Part shown: piece after piece, positions 43,621 to 55,510 of the stretch
How positions within the stretch are numbered: the first letter of the stretch is position 1
Layout: every line of letters begins with the position of its first letter
Origin: Saturnia japonica
Lineage: Eukaryota; Arthropoda; Insecta; Lepidoptera; Saturniidae
Length of the DNA: 64,000 bases
Direction of reading: 5' to 3'
Assembly: GCA_033032175.1 (NCBI GenBank)
Contig: CM065328.1
Span: forward strand, 6,696,690-6,760,689
Notes under the pieces: generated by a model
The model's input: the letters and a program-made list of their open reading frames with translations, nothing else
What the model was told of the DNA's origin: nothing
Database searches by the model: none
Translations under genes and position numbers: made by a program

Positions 43621-44727
43621 CAGTAATAATAAAAAAATTGTGATGTACTATTTTAGTCTTCGTATTTTTAATTGTGAGGATTTTTTGGAAAGTTTTACAA
43701 CCACAAATGAAATTTATGAATGTAGAGTGGCGATAGAGGTAATGAACACATCACTTCGAGGTACACCTAATTGTGATCACTCTATGATAGGTGATTACCA
43801 AACGAGTAGCCAGCATTTTGTAAACCTCTTAGTTTACAACTGTGACATTCACTTTTCTCAATTCGTGTGGTTCAAAAATACTTTTTGTCAGCTTCCATAT
43901 TAAGAACTCTTCTTCTTCTCCTCCCTAACTTGGCAACTAGTCGTCTTTCGTGAAGTCCATTACTGCTGTTGTCGAGTGAATATAGAGTTCTGTCCTATGA
44001 TGATTTCAGTATTCAAACAAGATGGTGGTTCCCTTGTTAGAACTTTCAAAGAAAATTTTGTATTAAAACTATGTCACACTAATTTAGTTGGTTTCTAAGC
44101 TCTAGTATGCCAGAATCAAAAATAGTGGTGATCGAGCTTCCATGTAACAATAGTTTAACGAATTACGTATATTATGTTAAACAGTATTGATAAATAATGT
44201 AATATTTAAACATACAGGGATGTCACCGAGAAATAGGTGCGTAATGACCGCGACCCCTTGTTTAAACACCGTGATAGTCGTCCTTCATATATTATCTACT
44301 GGTTGAAACTTTGGCATAATTCAAAAGCTTAAACGGATTAATGTTTTTTGAACAGAGAAGTACTTTCTTTTACGTATACATATACACTTGAACCCAATAA
44401 TAATTGTCTTGGAAGGAATCAAGAGTTCGCGGGTGAATGAACTGAAATTAACACAGAATTAAAAACTACCATGAGGCGTTCTGGAATACTATACCAAAGT
44501 TTACACTTTTTACGCTTTGTACATATATAAAGTCCAATAATTTATGAACGGGATTTAATTTCGATGTAGTAATAAACTGTTATTTTCATATTTTTAAACC
44601 AAAATACAAATAAAATACAATAACAACACAAATACTATTCGCAATTTCGGTTCGTGACCTTTAACTTTTATTAAATTATGTTTCTATCCCAAGCGTGAAT
44701 TAAGAAGCTTTCTTTTAAAAAATGTTG
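43621..44727. other. No gene; relative of the 16965 insertion at 43908-44095
   Basis: CTTCTTCTTCTCCTC and ACAAGATGGTGGTTCCCTTG place 43908-44095 in the same family as the 295-bp insertion at 16965. The rest is unassigned. Confidence 0.4.
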
Positions 44728-45003
44728 TTTCTAACTGGCGGTTTTCGCGCTGCTCTGCTCATGTCATAGTTGAATTATATCTCATTCTAACTGACTTGTT
44801 AAATACCAATTTTCATATATCTAGGGTAGTTTGGATTGTGCGTTGATATATCAGTCATTTCATCAAACGTGGTCCAGTAGTTTCTGCCTGACTGGCGTAC
44901 AAACTAACTAATCCAAAACTGTCGAAATGTTTTCTGTTTTTTTTCTCAAATAACTTTAATTTACAGATTTCAATTCTTTTCTTTTTTAATAAAAGTATAA
45001 ATT
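44728..45003 (+). mobile_element. Repeat F copy
   Basis: TCATAGTTGAATTATATCTC, GTCCAGTAGTTTCTGCCTGA and AACTGTCGAAATGTTTTCTG are collinear with 7128-7590. Confidence 0.6.
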
Positions 45004-45373
45004 ATATATATATCAGTTGATGCATGAAAAGCAATACATGATGCTTTTTAAACTTTTCAAGTGGAAAATATAAAAATATTGAAATAAGCACGATCGGTAA
45101 AAACATAAAAGTGTTTTCAGTATATACTGTGAAGACTGTTCCAAGTTTGCACATTAAGTCTGAATTTTTACCAAAGAAAAATTTTGTGATAAAATAATAT
45201 CATAACAGTAGGCCATTTACTAGGTCTTGCCTGGCAAGACAGCATTATCTATTTGATAATCTATCACTAAGCGTCCAGTCAGCACCTGTATTTGAGAACT
45301 ATGCTCCATTGAAAGATTTTATACAATTATCTTCTATCACTCAATTCGCTTAAAAATATGTGTAATGTGTTTA

Positions 45374-45572
45374 AAAAAAAAGAAAACCAACTTCAATAAT
45401 TCTGGAAAGTTTCCTCGTATATCTTCGTATTCTAGTATAAAGTTGAAAGTCCAATGCAAATGGGATCATCCTTGAGATATCCCCTATCCAACAAAAAAAG
45501 AATCATCCAAATTGGTTCATAAACGAATTGAGTAGGTAACCTTCCGTCTTTTGTTGAAGTCAGTTAAAAAAT
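45374..45572. mobile_element. MITE-like element with ACTTCAA ends
   Basis: The left border AAAAAAGAAAACCAACTTCA and the reverse complement of the right border TTTTTTAACTGACTTCAACA are related inverted ends. The interior includes AAAGAATCATCCAAATTGGT. The end phrase is familiar from lepidopteran genomes. Single copy here. Confidence 0.5.
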
Positions 45573-46789
45573 TGGACAAGTTTACGCACGTTAGCATTAC
45601 GCACCGCATCTTTGAAAAAAAAAACGCGTGCAGCACCGTACATATTGTAGAAGTGAAACGTCTTAAGAAGGTAGACGCGGATACCCTAGACTATGTATTA
45701 GATATACAATATACAGCTGTCTATATTCTTCTCTCTCATATAGCGAAATGAGCCAAATCGTGAAGCGTTTTTAAAATTTCACTCTCAATTCTCGTCTAAT
45801 TATTGAATTACCGGCAAAAAGTTTCATTTCGATAGTAAATTGCAATATGAAATTAAAAACGCAGATTGCTTGTTTCTTATACCATGTGAATGCATTCAGA
45901 CAGGCGAGTGTGCCCTTCCACGACCGTGTGGACTTGCCGGGTGTAATTAGAAGTTTACACACGATAAAACAAATGCAATGTTTCATGTCACCGACGGATG
46001 ATGATGCGATAGTGACAGGCGGATAGACGTTATAAATTCGAAAATAAGTAATATTTTCAGTGATGTACCTACAGTTACAATATAAAGTGTTCGAACCTTA
46101 AAAAACTTATTACATTATGTCAAAAAATTATGTAACTAGCTTTAATGCTCACACTTATAACAGTTTTATTTACCTATTTTTTTAATTTGAAATATACTTA
46201 ATAAAAATCAAATAAATTTTAATCAATATAAGATTTAAGGTATCAGTAATAATTTTATAAAATAAACCTCAAAATAAACATCTCTCAAATAGTGAAAAAC
46301 CGACTGTATTTATGTAAATATTGTTTAATAAGTACTACTAATCTAATTAAGTAAATTATTTTTTCATTGTAAATAATATTTTAAAGTAAAAATATCCGTC
46401 ACCATTTTGTTATTTAAGTACCTTACATTATTTCTAGGATTAGCCATAAGTATGTTTATTTTTACTGTGAAGTTGAAGTACACTATAATATTATTAGTTA
46501 TTTTAATAATTAATTATTTTACTCAATAAAAAATTAAAAGTCATAAATAATCAAATAAAGATAAATATCAAAGTTAAATGCTTAATTAACATTTCTATTA
46601 AATTATAATTGTATCATTTAAACTAAAAGCCTTGTTGCATAAATTATTCCCTTTGTTAGCTAACTTTATGTAAATAGGTTACTGATAATGTACTTGAATG
46701 TAGGATATGCGTATTATACTCGTGTGTATATAGGAATGTGCGAGAGGTCAAATAACACCAGTTGGTCTAGTAGGTAAGAGGGAAGTGTG
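45573..46789. other. No gene; GC-richer patch with palindrome
   Basis: Positions 45580-45760 and 45880-46030 are richer in GC. TGAATGCATTCA at 45887-45898 is a perfect 12-bp palindrome. Open frames at 45551-45751 (+) and 45771-45986 (-) are unassigned. After 46030 the sequence is very AT-rich. Confidence 0.35.
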
Positions 46790-47131
46790 AAAAGGCTAAG
46801 AGGTGTAGCATCTTCCCCACCGCAGGGCCTATAGGTGGGCGGGGCTGGACGAGCGCCGCCGCCACGGTCCGTTCACCGTTACAACCGTTCCGCGCATCGC
46901 GACGAGCTTACGCTCAATGCTCGACGCAGAAACGGTTTTTGCTTCTGGAACGCGATTCGCTTGTTTTTCGCTATAATTTTTTTAGTGGCCAGTGCGGGTT
47001 AAAATATTTTAATGTGATTTGACTTTTAATAATTTATCGAATTTTAAAAGTGAGATTTTATTGTATGATGATTGATTCGTTTATTGTTTTGGCTTCAAGA
47101 TAGGTTGTATTAAATTTCTTGAAGTAAAAAG
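46790..47131 (+). promoter_or_regulatory. Candidate CpG-rich promoter and non-coding first exon
   Basis: Positions 46800-46960 are the densest CpG stretch not explained by a repeat. They contain a GC box (GTGGGCGGGGC, 46835-46845) and iterated CCGTT words (46870-46895, Myb-like AACCGTT). The sequence then grades into AT-rich DNA and meets a good donor, AAAAAG|GTAAGG, at 47131/47132. This is the layout of an insect TATA-less promoter plus untranslated first exon of a gene running rightward, whose next exon would lie far away. No start codon context or product can be given. The alternative is an unidentified transposon end. Confidence 0.35.
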
Positions 47132-47335
47132 GTAAGGCTTCTTTGTACTTTAATATTACATTTTTATATTTTTTACATTTATATTTACATTATACATTCG
47201 GTGGCGGATTAACATCAAAAAACTGTAAAATATTTACAAATAAAAGCGTTCATTTATTACAATACGCATTTATTATTAATGAATATTTATTATGTTTCAA
47301 AATTGAATATATAATTTATGATTAAACGAACTTAC

Positions 47336-47391
47336 CTGAAATGAAGTTCTACCATAATTATACTTCGTGCTTCGTCCGAATAGATTGTTAA
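47336..47391 (-). CDS. Candidate 56-nt exon
   Basis: The minus strand shows TTTATATTTCAG| at 47392 and CAG|GTAAGT at 47335, both near-consensus. The 56 bases between are open in two frames (one reads IYSDEARSIIMVELHF). Nothing else supports it, and it lies on the strand opposite the CpG-rich block just to the left. Confidence 0.2.
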
Positions 47392-48599
47392 CTGAAATAT
47401 AAACACAGGTAGTTTCTCGTCTAGGATTCACCACTCACACTATTACTTGAGAATATTAAAGCCTTTTTCTTTTTGGACTTGCTACACGTCAGTTCTTGAT
47501 ATGTCATTCACAGTTTAGTGCTTCACCACTTTGTCAATCTTGCGTATATTTTTTACAAGAATTGATACAACTATTGGATATTTGGTTTTTTATCGACGCT
47601 ATGCGGAAAAGAAAACTTATTGAATACGAAAATTGAATATATAACTAAACATTTATTTACCTCACATAAAATGCAAGACAAATGTTTAAAAAAATTTCAA
47701 AGTCTTCTTCAGAAAAGACATCAACGCGCGCTACAGATTATTTTTTCAAAGAAAATTTACTTCAGCTTTGGAACTTTTTAAGTTTATATAATATGATTTT
47801 ATAAATATTGATTATTATAAGAAAAAAAAATACAATATAGGTATCTTTATTATCACATATTTTGTGTTTATAACGATAGCTCAATATACAAGTTGACGTA
47901 TATTGACAAGTTAAAATAAGCGTCCTTTACACAAAGTTAAAAACTACTTTATATTTTTTTTATTTAAGGGAAAATCACGCACTCATTTGATTGATTTTAC
48001 GTTATAAAAAATTTACACTAAGGTAATCAAAGGTCTGATACACATTTATATGAATATTAACAACCCATAAACTGAAACATTCATTTAGCACATAAAATAA
48101 TATTTTGTGCGGAAGATAGCACCCGGAAAAGCTCTGAGTTTGCAGTAGCGGTTACTGACACCGCGCTGTCCACAAATTATTAAGTATATATATTTAAAAT
48201 GAATTTTAAATACTTTACATCGTATAAATCCGCTTAAACCAATGCATATACACATTAGCACAGTTGCCAAAAACTTGCTTTCTAGTTCGTAAAGGGCGAG
48301 TTTAATTATCCGACGAAGAAAAGTATTCTCTGAGAATAGAAATTTTAGTTATTGGCATGTAAGTGTTCGTAAAATATGTCCTTAATATTCAATGCCTTTT
48401 ACACTTAAATTTTTTTTTTTTAAATAACTAAAACAATACTGTGTATAAATTTACATTATATTTAAGAATTTTTGGTTGTTACTCCACTTGCATATGTTAA
48501 TACGAAGGGTATAATATAAGACCCTAGTGCACCTGATGCATTGGTCGAAGGTTTTTAAAGCAGACTTCAACCTGTTGATATTTGCATGGTAATGAGGGG
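47392..48599. other. No feature seen
   Basis: AT-rich; 48110-48180 is a short GC-richer spot without support. Confidence 0.4.
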
Positions 48600-48695
48600 T
48601 ATTAGTGATCGCCTGACACCAAGCACCTATTAATGTGTTCCGGTAGCTGTAGTTAGGAACCAGTTCTCTCAGCATGCTTACCGTTTTATCACCTA
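48600..48695 (+). mobile_element. SINE-A body fragment
   Basis: CACCAAGCACCTATTAATGT, TTCCGGTAGCTGTAG and a degenerate GCTTACCG stretch match the SINE-A middle. Confidence 0.5.
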
Positions 48696-49484
48696 AGTAA
48701 AAGAAATGAGGATATCGTGAAAGAGAGATCATAGGAAACTTTTTTAGCTGCACAACTTTAAAAATTAGTAAGAACTACTCGATGCACTTTTCAGGAGATG
48801 AAAAAACAAATTCACCGGTTTGAGGGCACGGAGCCGAGTCGTGAGAAAAGTATGGTAGTGAGATTGATGGGATTTAAGTCATATTATGTGATTTTTTTTT
48901 TCGGCGTCGCTTATACAACTATTTATTGTGTTTTATTTAGGTGTACATTTACTAATAAATAAATACATGATATTTTAATGTAATGTAAACTTTGTTACTA
49001 TAACTTAATTTGGTTTCGATCGAGTTACGGATAATTTCATTAGCATACATACTAAGCAATACCATCACTTATTGTTCTGCTGAGCATTTCGTAACCAAGT
49101 GATTGATAGGATCTTGCTAGCTTTTGAAATGGTTTCTTTTTATCAATGTCTATCAGTTTTTTTTGGTAATTTTTATTTTTAGGCGTTCTGGAAACGTAGT
49201 TCATAGAACTAAAAACCTTAACAGAAGGTGTATGGAAAGACCGATTCTCTTCAAAATGTTTTTGCTATATTTTGCAGTTACAAAGCTTCATTGTGACTGG
49301 ATCGTGATTCTTAAACAAGTTGTAAAATGTTATTCTCTGTGACTAAATTCGATGGGGATTCGATGAGATTGGTTTCGTGTACATTCAGGTAACTTGCAGC
49401 GTTTTCCGAGTTGAGTTGAGTCACATGAAGGTGACGATGGAATAAAAAAGATTTCGGAGTAGTGGCATATAGTTGGGAAACGAC
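48696..49484. other. No feature seen
   Basis: AT-rich; a 72-codon chance frame at 49124-49342. Confidence 0.35.
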
Positions 49485-49640
49485 TGGAGAACAAACTATC
49501 AGTACGATAGTCCGACCACATAGCGAGGGTGGCGGGTAAACTATGGATGAGAGTCGCGCAAGATCATGAGCGTGAAGAAGCCTTCATTCAGCAGTGGGTC
49601 AAAATAGGTTAAATGGATGAATGGATGGATAAAGGCGATA
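49485..49640 (+). pseudogene. RTE-type LINE, 3' end of ORF with tandem tail
   Basis: The plus frame reads DHIARVAGKLWMRVAQDHER and then a WVKIG-like end before TAA: the closing segment of RTE-like polyproteins. One stop interrupts it just upstream. It is followed by short TGGATGAA/TGGATGGA repeats (49613-49632), the usual RTE-style 3' tail instead of poly(A). Confidence 0.6.
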
Positions 49641-50689
49641 TCTATCAACAGAACCTCATCTTTCACTATCAGATAATTTATTTATTACTGCAGTTATTTT
49701 TCTAAGCCTGGATAACATAAAATAAATTTTGATTGAACATCGTGTATAATGTGTTAAAAGGTAGGCCAGCTTTTAACGTAATTAAAAAAATTAACAAAAC
49801 TCTTTATCTACCTCTGAAATCCCCTTATTGAAAAGGTACTAGCTGTGCCTGCGACTTGGTCCGCGTGGAATATTTTGTGTACTAAAAACAGCAACTAAAT
49901 AAAAACTTCCTCTACCTTAAACTCACTTTACGTTATTTGACCGGTATAAGCTTTGAGAATACCTAATTAAAATCATTTTAAATGTTGTCCATCCTTTACG
50001 AAAAGCTAATTTTATTTAATAACTTTATTTTTATAAACCGTTAATATCCAGTGAATAATAATGCTTTATATTATGTCTGATTAAGTGTAATTTAATAAAA
50101 ATCTTGATAGTGCAAACAGCAAACAATCAAATTTAGGGTAGAAAATTTAGATCGAATAGATATTTCTACTTATTTTAAACATTAAAAAATAACATAAAAG
50201 TCTATCTAAAAACATTTAAAAATAATAATAAAAAACCAGCCTTAAACTAATAAAATAAGTGGTTACAGAAAATACACTAAAGTGTGACAGTAAGTATCAA
50301 ATCAATTTCATGATAATTTGAATCAAGGCCTACAGCACCATATATGAGTACTCCTGGGGGAAAAATGGCTACAATGCCTTGAATCTAACCTCCTTTCACT
50401 GACTTTATTTCATTATATATTTTATAATTATAATATGTGACTCCTTTGAATATACGTCTATGCAGAAGTATGACATTAATTTATCTTCAACTCATAAAAT
50501 CTTTAGATCTTCAAATTCCCTACAAAAACATGTTTCGATTTATTGCTTTTTTTGAAGATTATGTAATGGTTATATATAAACACGCATGTAAGGAGTAACT
50601 ATGTCAAGTCAATCGGATCTATAGTAGTTTTGGAGGTCTCGTGATGTATGTGTGAGCAAGTTTTACTTCGCTTACATATTATGGACTAT
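49641..50689. other. No gene; one element start
   Basis: Positions 49840-49930 begin ACTAGCTGTGCCTGCGACTT and GTCCGCGTGGAATATTTT, a familiar lepidopteran element start. The remainder is AT-rich. Confidence 0.4.
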
Positions 50690-50790
50690 CTTTGCCCCAC
50701 GGTTTCAGCCGTGTTAATTTTATACGACAAACATCGCCAAAGCACACGTATATGCAATTTTTTATACTTTGTGTAAAACCTGTATAATTT
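50690..50790 (-). mobile_element. Repeat E terminal fragment
   Basis: GCCCCACGGTTTCAGCCGTG and TTATACGACAAACATCG match the reverse-oriented end of repeat E. Confidence 0.55.
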
Positions 50791-50794
50791 TTAT

Positions 50795-51010
50795 ATTAGC
50801 AAGAAAAAGTGACGGCGCTTTATCTGAAAGGTTAAGCACAGTACAATCCGAAAACAACGGCGACCACCGAGGGATCGGTACCGCTATAAATCAAACATCA
50901 CTATGTTGGGTTTATGATCGTATGTATGATGTTATACATCATCACTGATGTGTGTTACTGAATATACACCGTTTGATTCCAGAATGCGACATACTTAAAC
51001 GTACCACTAT
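50795..51010 (+). mobile_element. Repeat N copy
   Basis: TTAGCAAGAAAAAGTGACGG, AAGCACAGTACAATCCGAAA and CGACCACCGAGGGATCGGTA give the clearest 5' half of this family. Confidence 0.55.
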
Positions 51011-51534
51011 GGATTCCTTCAAGCATTTGCTCCGTGGATTCTAATTAGACCAGTTGAATATCTATTAGATTTTATTTACAAATCAATATACACACAATAT
51101 ACCTTTCTCTTGCTCCCCTGGAAGATTAGTAGAGAATGCTTTTTACCGTTGAGTCCTCCAATTGTACAATTATGTGTAAGAAATAATGAAATACATGCTG
51201 GATGTTACATTTTACACCTAATGTATAAATAAATAAATACAAAGTGCTTAAGTATCGCAATCTGTTTATCTAGTAGCATTTAACTAGCATATCGGTCACG
51301 GTGAACCAACAGTGTGGGATTTTGTAATTATCCGTTAAAGTACTCACTTCCTTACACCATTTATGTATTTACTATTTTAACTTCTAACTTGCTTAGAATA
51401 GAGTTTATATTTAAAATTATTCAAATAATAACTAAGCATACTTTTAATGCAAGCGTAAAAAACATAAATAACTATTATAAGAATATAAAAGTACACAAAC
51501 ATAATAATATATGATATATACAATAACATATATA
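51011..51534. other. No feature seen
   Basis: AT-rich. Confidence 0.4.
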
Positions 51535-51755
51535 TAAACCATAGCATGGTAGTAGGGTTTTTATAATTGCCGCCTGGCTAGCTACCATACTCAAGTTGAA
51601 AATCTAAGTCGCCAAAAAACTATAGGTGTATTCAGAGAGCTGTACGTGAAAGCCAACCTTCCACTGGGTTTAGCGTGCTACCATCTTGGACCATATTGTC
51701 ACTTAAGATCAGGTGAGGTGGTGGCCACAACGCTAAACACATAACGGTAAAACAA
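51535..51755 (+). mobile_element. SINE-A, headless
   Basis: It runs from ACCATAGCATGGTAGTAGGG to ATCAGGTGAGGTGGTGGCCA and a short TAACGGTAAAA tail. It resembles the 25897 copy. Confidence 0.7.
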
Positions 51756-51999
51756 TATCTAGCTACAACTGTGAAGTTGGAAATCTATCCAAGCATTTAT
51801 GGGTGTATTTCTTTCGACTTGAGTGGTGATTGTTGCTGAGTGATTCGTTAATCATAGTTCGGCAGCGCGTCCAAACACTATTAAACTATTGTATAGATTT
51901 TGATAAAAAAAAATTTGTTTTATCTCTTAAATACTTGGGTCCTATCTAAAAAAAATATATGATATCTTCATAAAAATAATGAATCTGTAGTACACGCAA

Positions 52000-52205
52000 G
52001 CGGAGCCACGAGCCCAGCTAGTATATTAATATTATCAATATGAAAGTTTGTATGTTTGTTACACAATCGCGCAAAAACAGCTGAACGTATTTGAACTTTT
52101 GGCACACAAATAGTTTATAATCTGGATTAACGATTACGATAATTTTTATCACAGTAAATAAATTATTTTGTAGTTCACGCGGGGGAGCCGCGGGCACTGC
52201 TAGTT
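52000..52205 (+). mobile_element. Two adjoining Helitron-like elements
   Basis: The first ends CGGAGCCACGAGCCCAG + CTAGT (about 52021). A second starts at once with TATTAATATTATCAATATGA and AGTTTGTATGTTTGTTACAC and ends GGAGCCGCGGGCACTG + CTAGT (about 52203). GC-rich hairpins directly before CTAGT and head-to-tail insertion fit Helitrons. Non-coding. Confidence 0.6.
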
Positions 52206-52439
52206 TAATAATATTGTTTGAAACGGCACTTCAATAGGTTATTACATTTAAATTTCTTACTGAATGTTATAAAACAACATTAAGGTAGGTGCCACACATA
52301 CAGTTTCTTAGAAATTCACTACCACTTATACATGAATTAACTATTAAATACCGCGCTATTAACATTTCCTAGACAACACCTGGGAAATTTTTCCTCTTAT
52401 TCCCCTTCGTACTCGTTTATATGTAATATCTCTTTTTTC

Positions 52440-52710
52440 AACCCTACTTGTCATTTGTAGGTTTCCGTGCTTAAAATGAATAAAAAAAAAAGACTCCATT
52501 TAGGATCACTTTGTTGTCCGGTGGCCTTTTTCCTTGAAAACGGCTTGAGGTGTTGAAGTTAATATCAATTACTAAGGTCTTACTTTTTAACCCTTCCTGT
52601 CATTCCTGTAGGGTCCCATACTTTTAAATAAAAAAAACTGAGCTATGTTAGGATCACTTTGATGTCTAATGGCCCTCTTTCTCGGAAACTGCTTGAAGTA
52701 TAAAGTTAAA
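52440..52710. repeat. Two-unit diverged tandem repeat, about 149-bp period
   Basis: Unit 1 (52440-52588) and unit 2 (52589-52710) share AACCCT(A/T)C(C)TGTCATT, GTAGG(T/G)T, an A run and AGGATCACTTTG(T/A)TGTC, then GGCC and a TTGAA end. Divergence shows that the duplication is old. Confidence 0.7.
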
Positions 52711-53159
52711 ATGAATATTGCATACCACCGTCTACGGCCTCAACCTACTGTAAAAATTAAAATTTATAAGTTAACACAATAAAGAGATTAACGTCCCTTC
52801 ATACTAAAAACCCACTCATAGATCGATTATTAAAACCTGTACTTATTAAGGACCTACAGTCTTGAAATTTGGCTCGAAGAGGGGTCTTTTAGTATTGGTT
52901 GAAGTATTAAACCAAAAATAATGTTGTCAAATTCTCTCTGGAATTAATACGGGACAAATTTATATTTCCGTTAATTTCATACAATACAAACGCCCCGTAA
53001 ATAAAAGTATTTCACTTAAGCACGCGTCGTCGCGCGTTGAAGATAATGGATAATGTATGGATAATATACAAATATTACCCCTCTAGGCGTGAGTTCTTCT
53101 TGCTATTTTTATTGATTTTTATCTCATAATATTATTTTTTTATTATTTATAAGTATTTA
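52711..53159. other. No feature seen
   Basis: AT-rich; may include the rest of the element that carries the tandem repeat. Confidence 0.35.
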
Positions 53160-53560
53160 TTCCTAGTAATTTTTATTTAAGAGCGGTGCTGCTTTTGTCA
53201 ATCTATAGCTCCCCCTACACTCTGCCTTTCTCATCTTGGTACGACGCGACGCCTACTTTTACCTTCACTAGCTGAATATATATCCTTTTTGGTCTTCATC
53301 TCTTTCTTTTCCCTGTATTTTTTTATCATTCTTAGTAATATCCTCCTGTCATTTACCAAATTTAATAACTCTTTATTCGTTTTCCTTTCGGTCCATTTAA
53401 TTATTTCCTTCCTTCTCCAGAACCACGTTTAGAATGCTTCTAATCTTTCCTCATCTCTCTTTGTCATGGTCCTCGTTTCACACTCATATAAAGTTAGACT
53501 CCGTACATATATTTGTGTTAATTTCTTTTTAACACGTTTTAATATTCTCACTCTCCAGTT
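53160..53560 (-). pseudogene. LINE reverse-transcriptase C-terminal fragment
   Basis: The minus strand, through several frame changes, spells the segment after the polymerase domain of an endonuclease-reverse transcriptase LINE (RTE-like): a TMTKRDEERLEAF region, WFWRRKEIIKWTERKTNKEL and LVNDRRILLRM, followed by a Lys-rich stretch. Stops and shifts make it a relic. It is T-rich on the plus strand because the coding strand is A-rich. Confidence 0.6.
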
Positions 53561-53644
53561 TAAATGGGTTACAAAGATTTTGTAATGACTCATCCAAATA
53601 TATATTTCTAGTTAAGACTTTACTAAGCTATAGCTAACTAGCTG

Positions 53645-53955
53645 CCATTGTTTCACCCATGCTATATTTACTCCACCCATTTACTCGATCAAATCTCCAC
53701 TGGGTCGCCGATAACGCACCCGTGTGTCTATAGTTGCTATAGTTGTTATCACTTACCATATTTGTCTACAGTTTGCCAAATTGCTTGACGCATATCGTTA
53801 CTGCTTCGCTTCATAGGGTCATACCGTGAATTTTTATAATCTATAACCATGCTTAATAAACAAGTTATTACATGAAAAAAAAATTAAAATCAGCTTGGTA
53901 GCTTAAGAATTAATCGCGTTCAAACAAACAATCTCTTGAATTTTATAATGGTATT
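53645..53955 (-). mobile_element. Repeat E (Helitron-like), long copy
   Basis: The plus strand runs from AGCTGCCATTGTTTCACCCA through TACTGCTTCGCTTCATAGGG and AATCTATAACCATGCTTAAT to ATCTCTTGAATTTTATAATG, the full interior order of repeat E. The hairpin is degraded. Confidence 0.6.
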
Positions 53956-55243
53956 ATTCAGAGGTATGATTTAATTTTTCACTACAGCAGATGGAGATAT
54001 TTAAAATTGAGAAGTTGTTAAGGATGCGAATATGCTCTACACGAAGATACAATGTATTGTGGCGTGACGGTAATGACCAATAAAGGAATCTCTCTACGGT
54101 CGCTGCCATTCTTGGACTATGCTGTATTTTACTATCAGCTATTTCTACAGTTTGTTTCATATAAAATGAAAAATAAATAAAAATTATAACAGCCTTGTAT
54201 AAGTCGCTTGTTTAAGGTTTTGTATCATTATAACAACTTCATAATGAGCCTTTTGCATTTTTAGCAACCAATTTTCGCACTTCAACACTTCGCACTCTGT
54301 AATGCGGCGTAATTAGTAGCACACACGAGATATCGGGGCGTAAATGATTATCAGTTTCATTCCGGTATCCAAGGAACAAGCGGCGACAGAGTCGTTTCCG
54401 AAAATTAGTGAAGAAGTTAAACTGGAGTAAAGATGTTAATTTTCAATAAATACCACGTTATTTTTGCAGTTGAAGAGTTAATTTTTTTGGTTACATGTAC
54501 GCTGTGAAGTTGTTTTTAGGACTGCAAAGTTAGGTATGTTGTAATAGCCAGAGGCGGCGAGAGCCGTCGGGATAACAGTCGCTGTCAACTAACAGGCAAC
54601 AGCGGTTGTCCTGAAATTGGCAGAGATTTTAAAGTGTAGGGCAATTTGTTAGAATTAACCGGGAATATGTTAGTAGCTGCCGTAGGCGCGTTCAGAGGAA
54701 TTACCAGCAAATGGTATAAAAAAGAGAAACTACCTTTCGTTTTGTAAATAAGTGTGCTGATGATAACTCTTGTAAGTTGAATCTTTAGACCTTGATTTAA
54801 TTTAAATAATATTATCAGTTCAATTTATTAGTTAAGTATGTTGTCTGAACATTCCGTGTTCACCTGTATATATAACAGTATTTTAATTTTCTTAAAAGAA
54901 TAGTTTCTATTAACGTTTTATAATGCTACGTTATATTGATGAACCATAATAAATAAAATAAAATAAAATCATCGATCTGAAAATTATTCTCAGCCGACGA
55001 TCCAAAAATAATATTCAGATAAGAATAGCATTATTATTGTAAAAAGCCACAAGCTAAACAATTGATTTTATATATTTAAATTTAAATATGTTCATAAATT
55101 ATTATTTTGTTAAAATCGAGCTAAAATGAAAATGTACTTTCTATCTATACATGTATTATAGTAGAGTAACTTTACTTTAACTATATGAACGAAAGCGTTC
55201 TCAAATAATAATAAAAAAAAAAACATTTTTTTTGTTCTTCTTA
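53956..55243. other. No gene; non-repetitive GC-richer stretch
   Basis: Positions 54290-54420 and 54540-54720 are richer in GC than the flanks and match no repeat in the window. GGATAACAGTCGCTGT and ACAGCGGTTGTCCTG (54570-54616) form an imperfect inverted repeat. Homeodomain-like TAATTAG occurs at 54311. Candidate regulatory or conserved sequence only. Confidence 0.3.
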
Positions 55244-55426
55244 AGGTGGCTTCCCACGGTTCGTGATATTGCGGATTTTCAGGCACGGTTGACGAGCACG
55301 GACAGCCACCACGCACCGAACATTAAACGCTTGTCTGCGCTACTATAGACGAAACTCTTCCCATGGTGCGTCGATGCAGGCTGGTTCGCGTCCGTCTGTA
55401 ATATCAAGGAACGTGGGAGGCCATCT
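55244..55426. mobile_element. 183-bp MITE with TTA target duplication
   Basis: The ends AGGTGGCTTCCCACGGTTCG and, in reverse complement, AGATGGCCTCCCACGTTCCT form about 32-bp terminal inverted repeats with roughly three quarters identity. TTA flanks both sides (55241-55243 and 55427-55429). CpG-rich and non-coding. TTA targets suggest a PIF/Harbinger-type transposase. Confidence 0.75.
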
Positions 55427-55510
55427 TTACACTTTAGTAACATTTCTTTTATTTTCTTTAAAATAAACGAAATTCACTAAATATGTTAGGTTAAATGTAG
55501 GTTTTTTTTA

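Noticed and set aside
43565..43903. 112-codon plus-strand ORF
   Set aside because: Its start lies in the terminus of a Helitron-like element, and the rest shows no recognisable domain or splice context.
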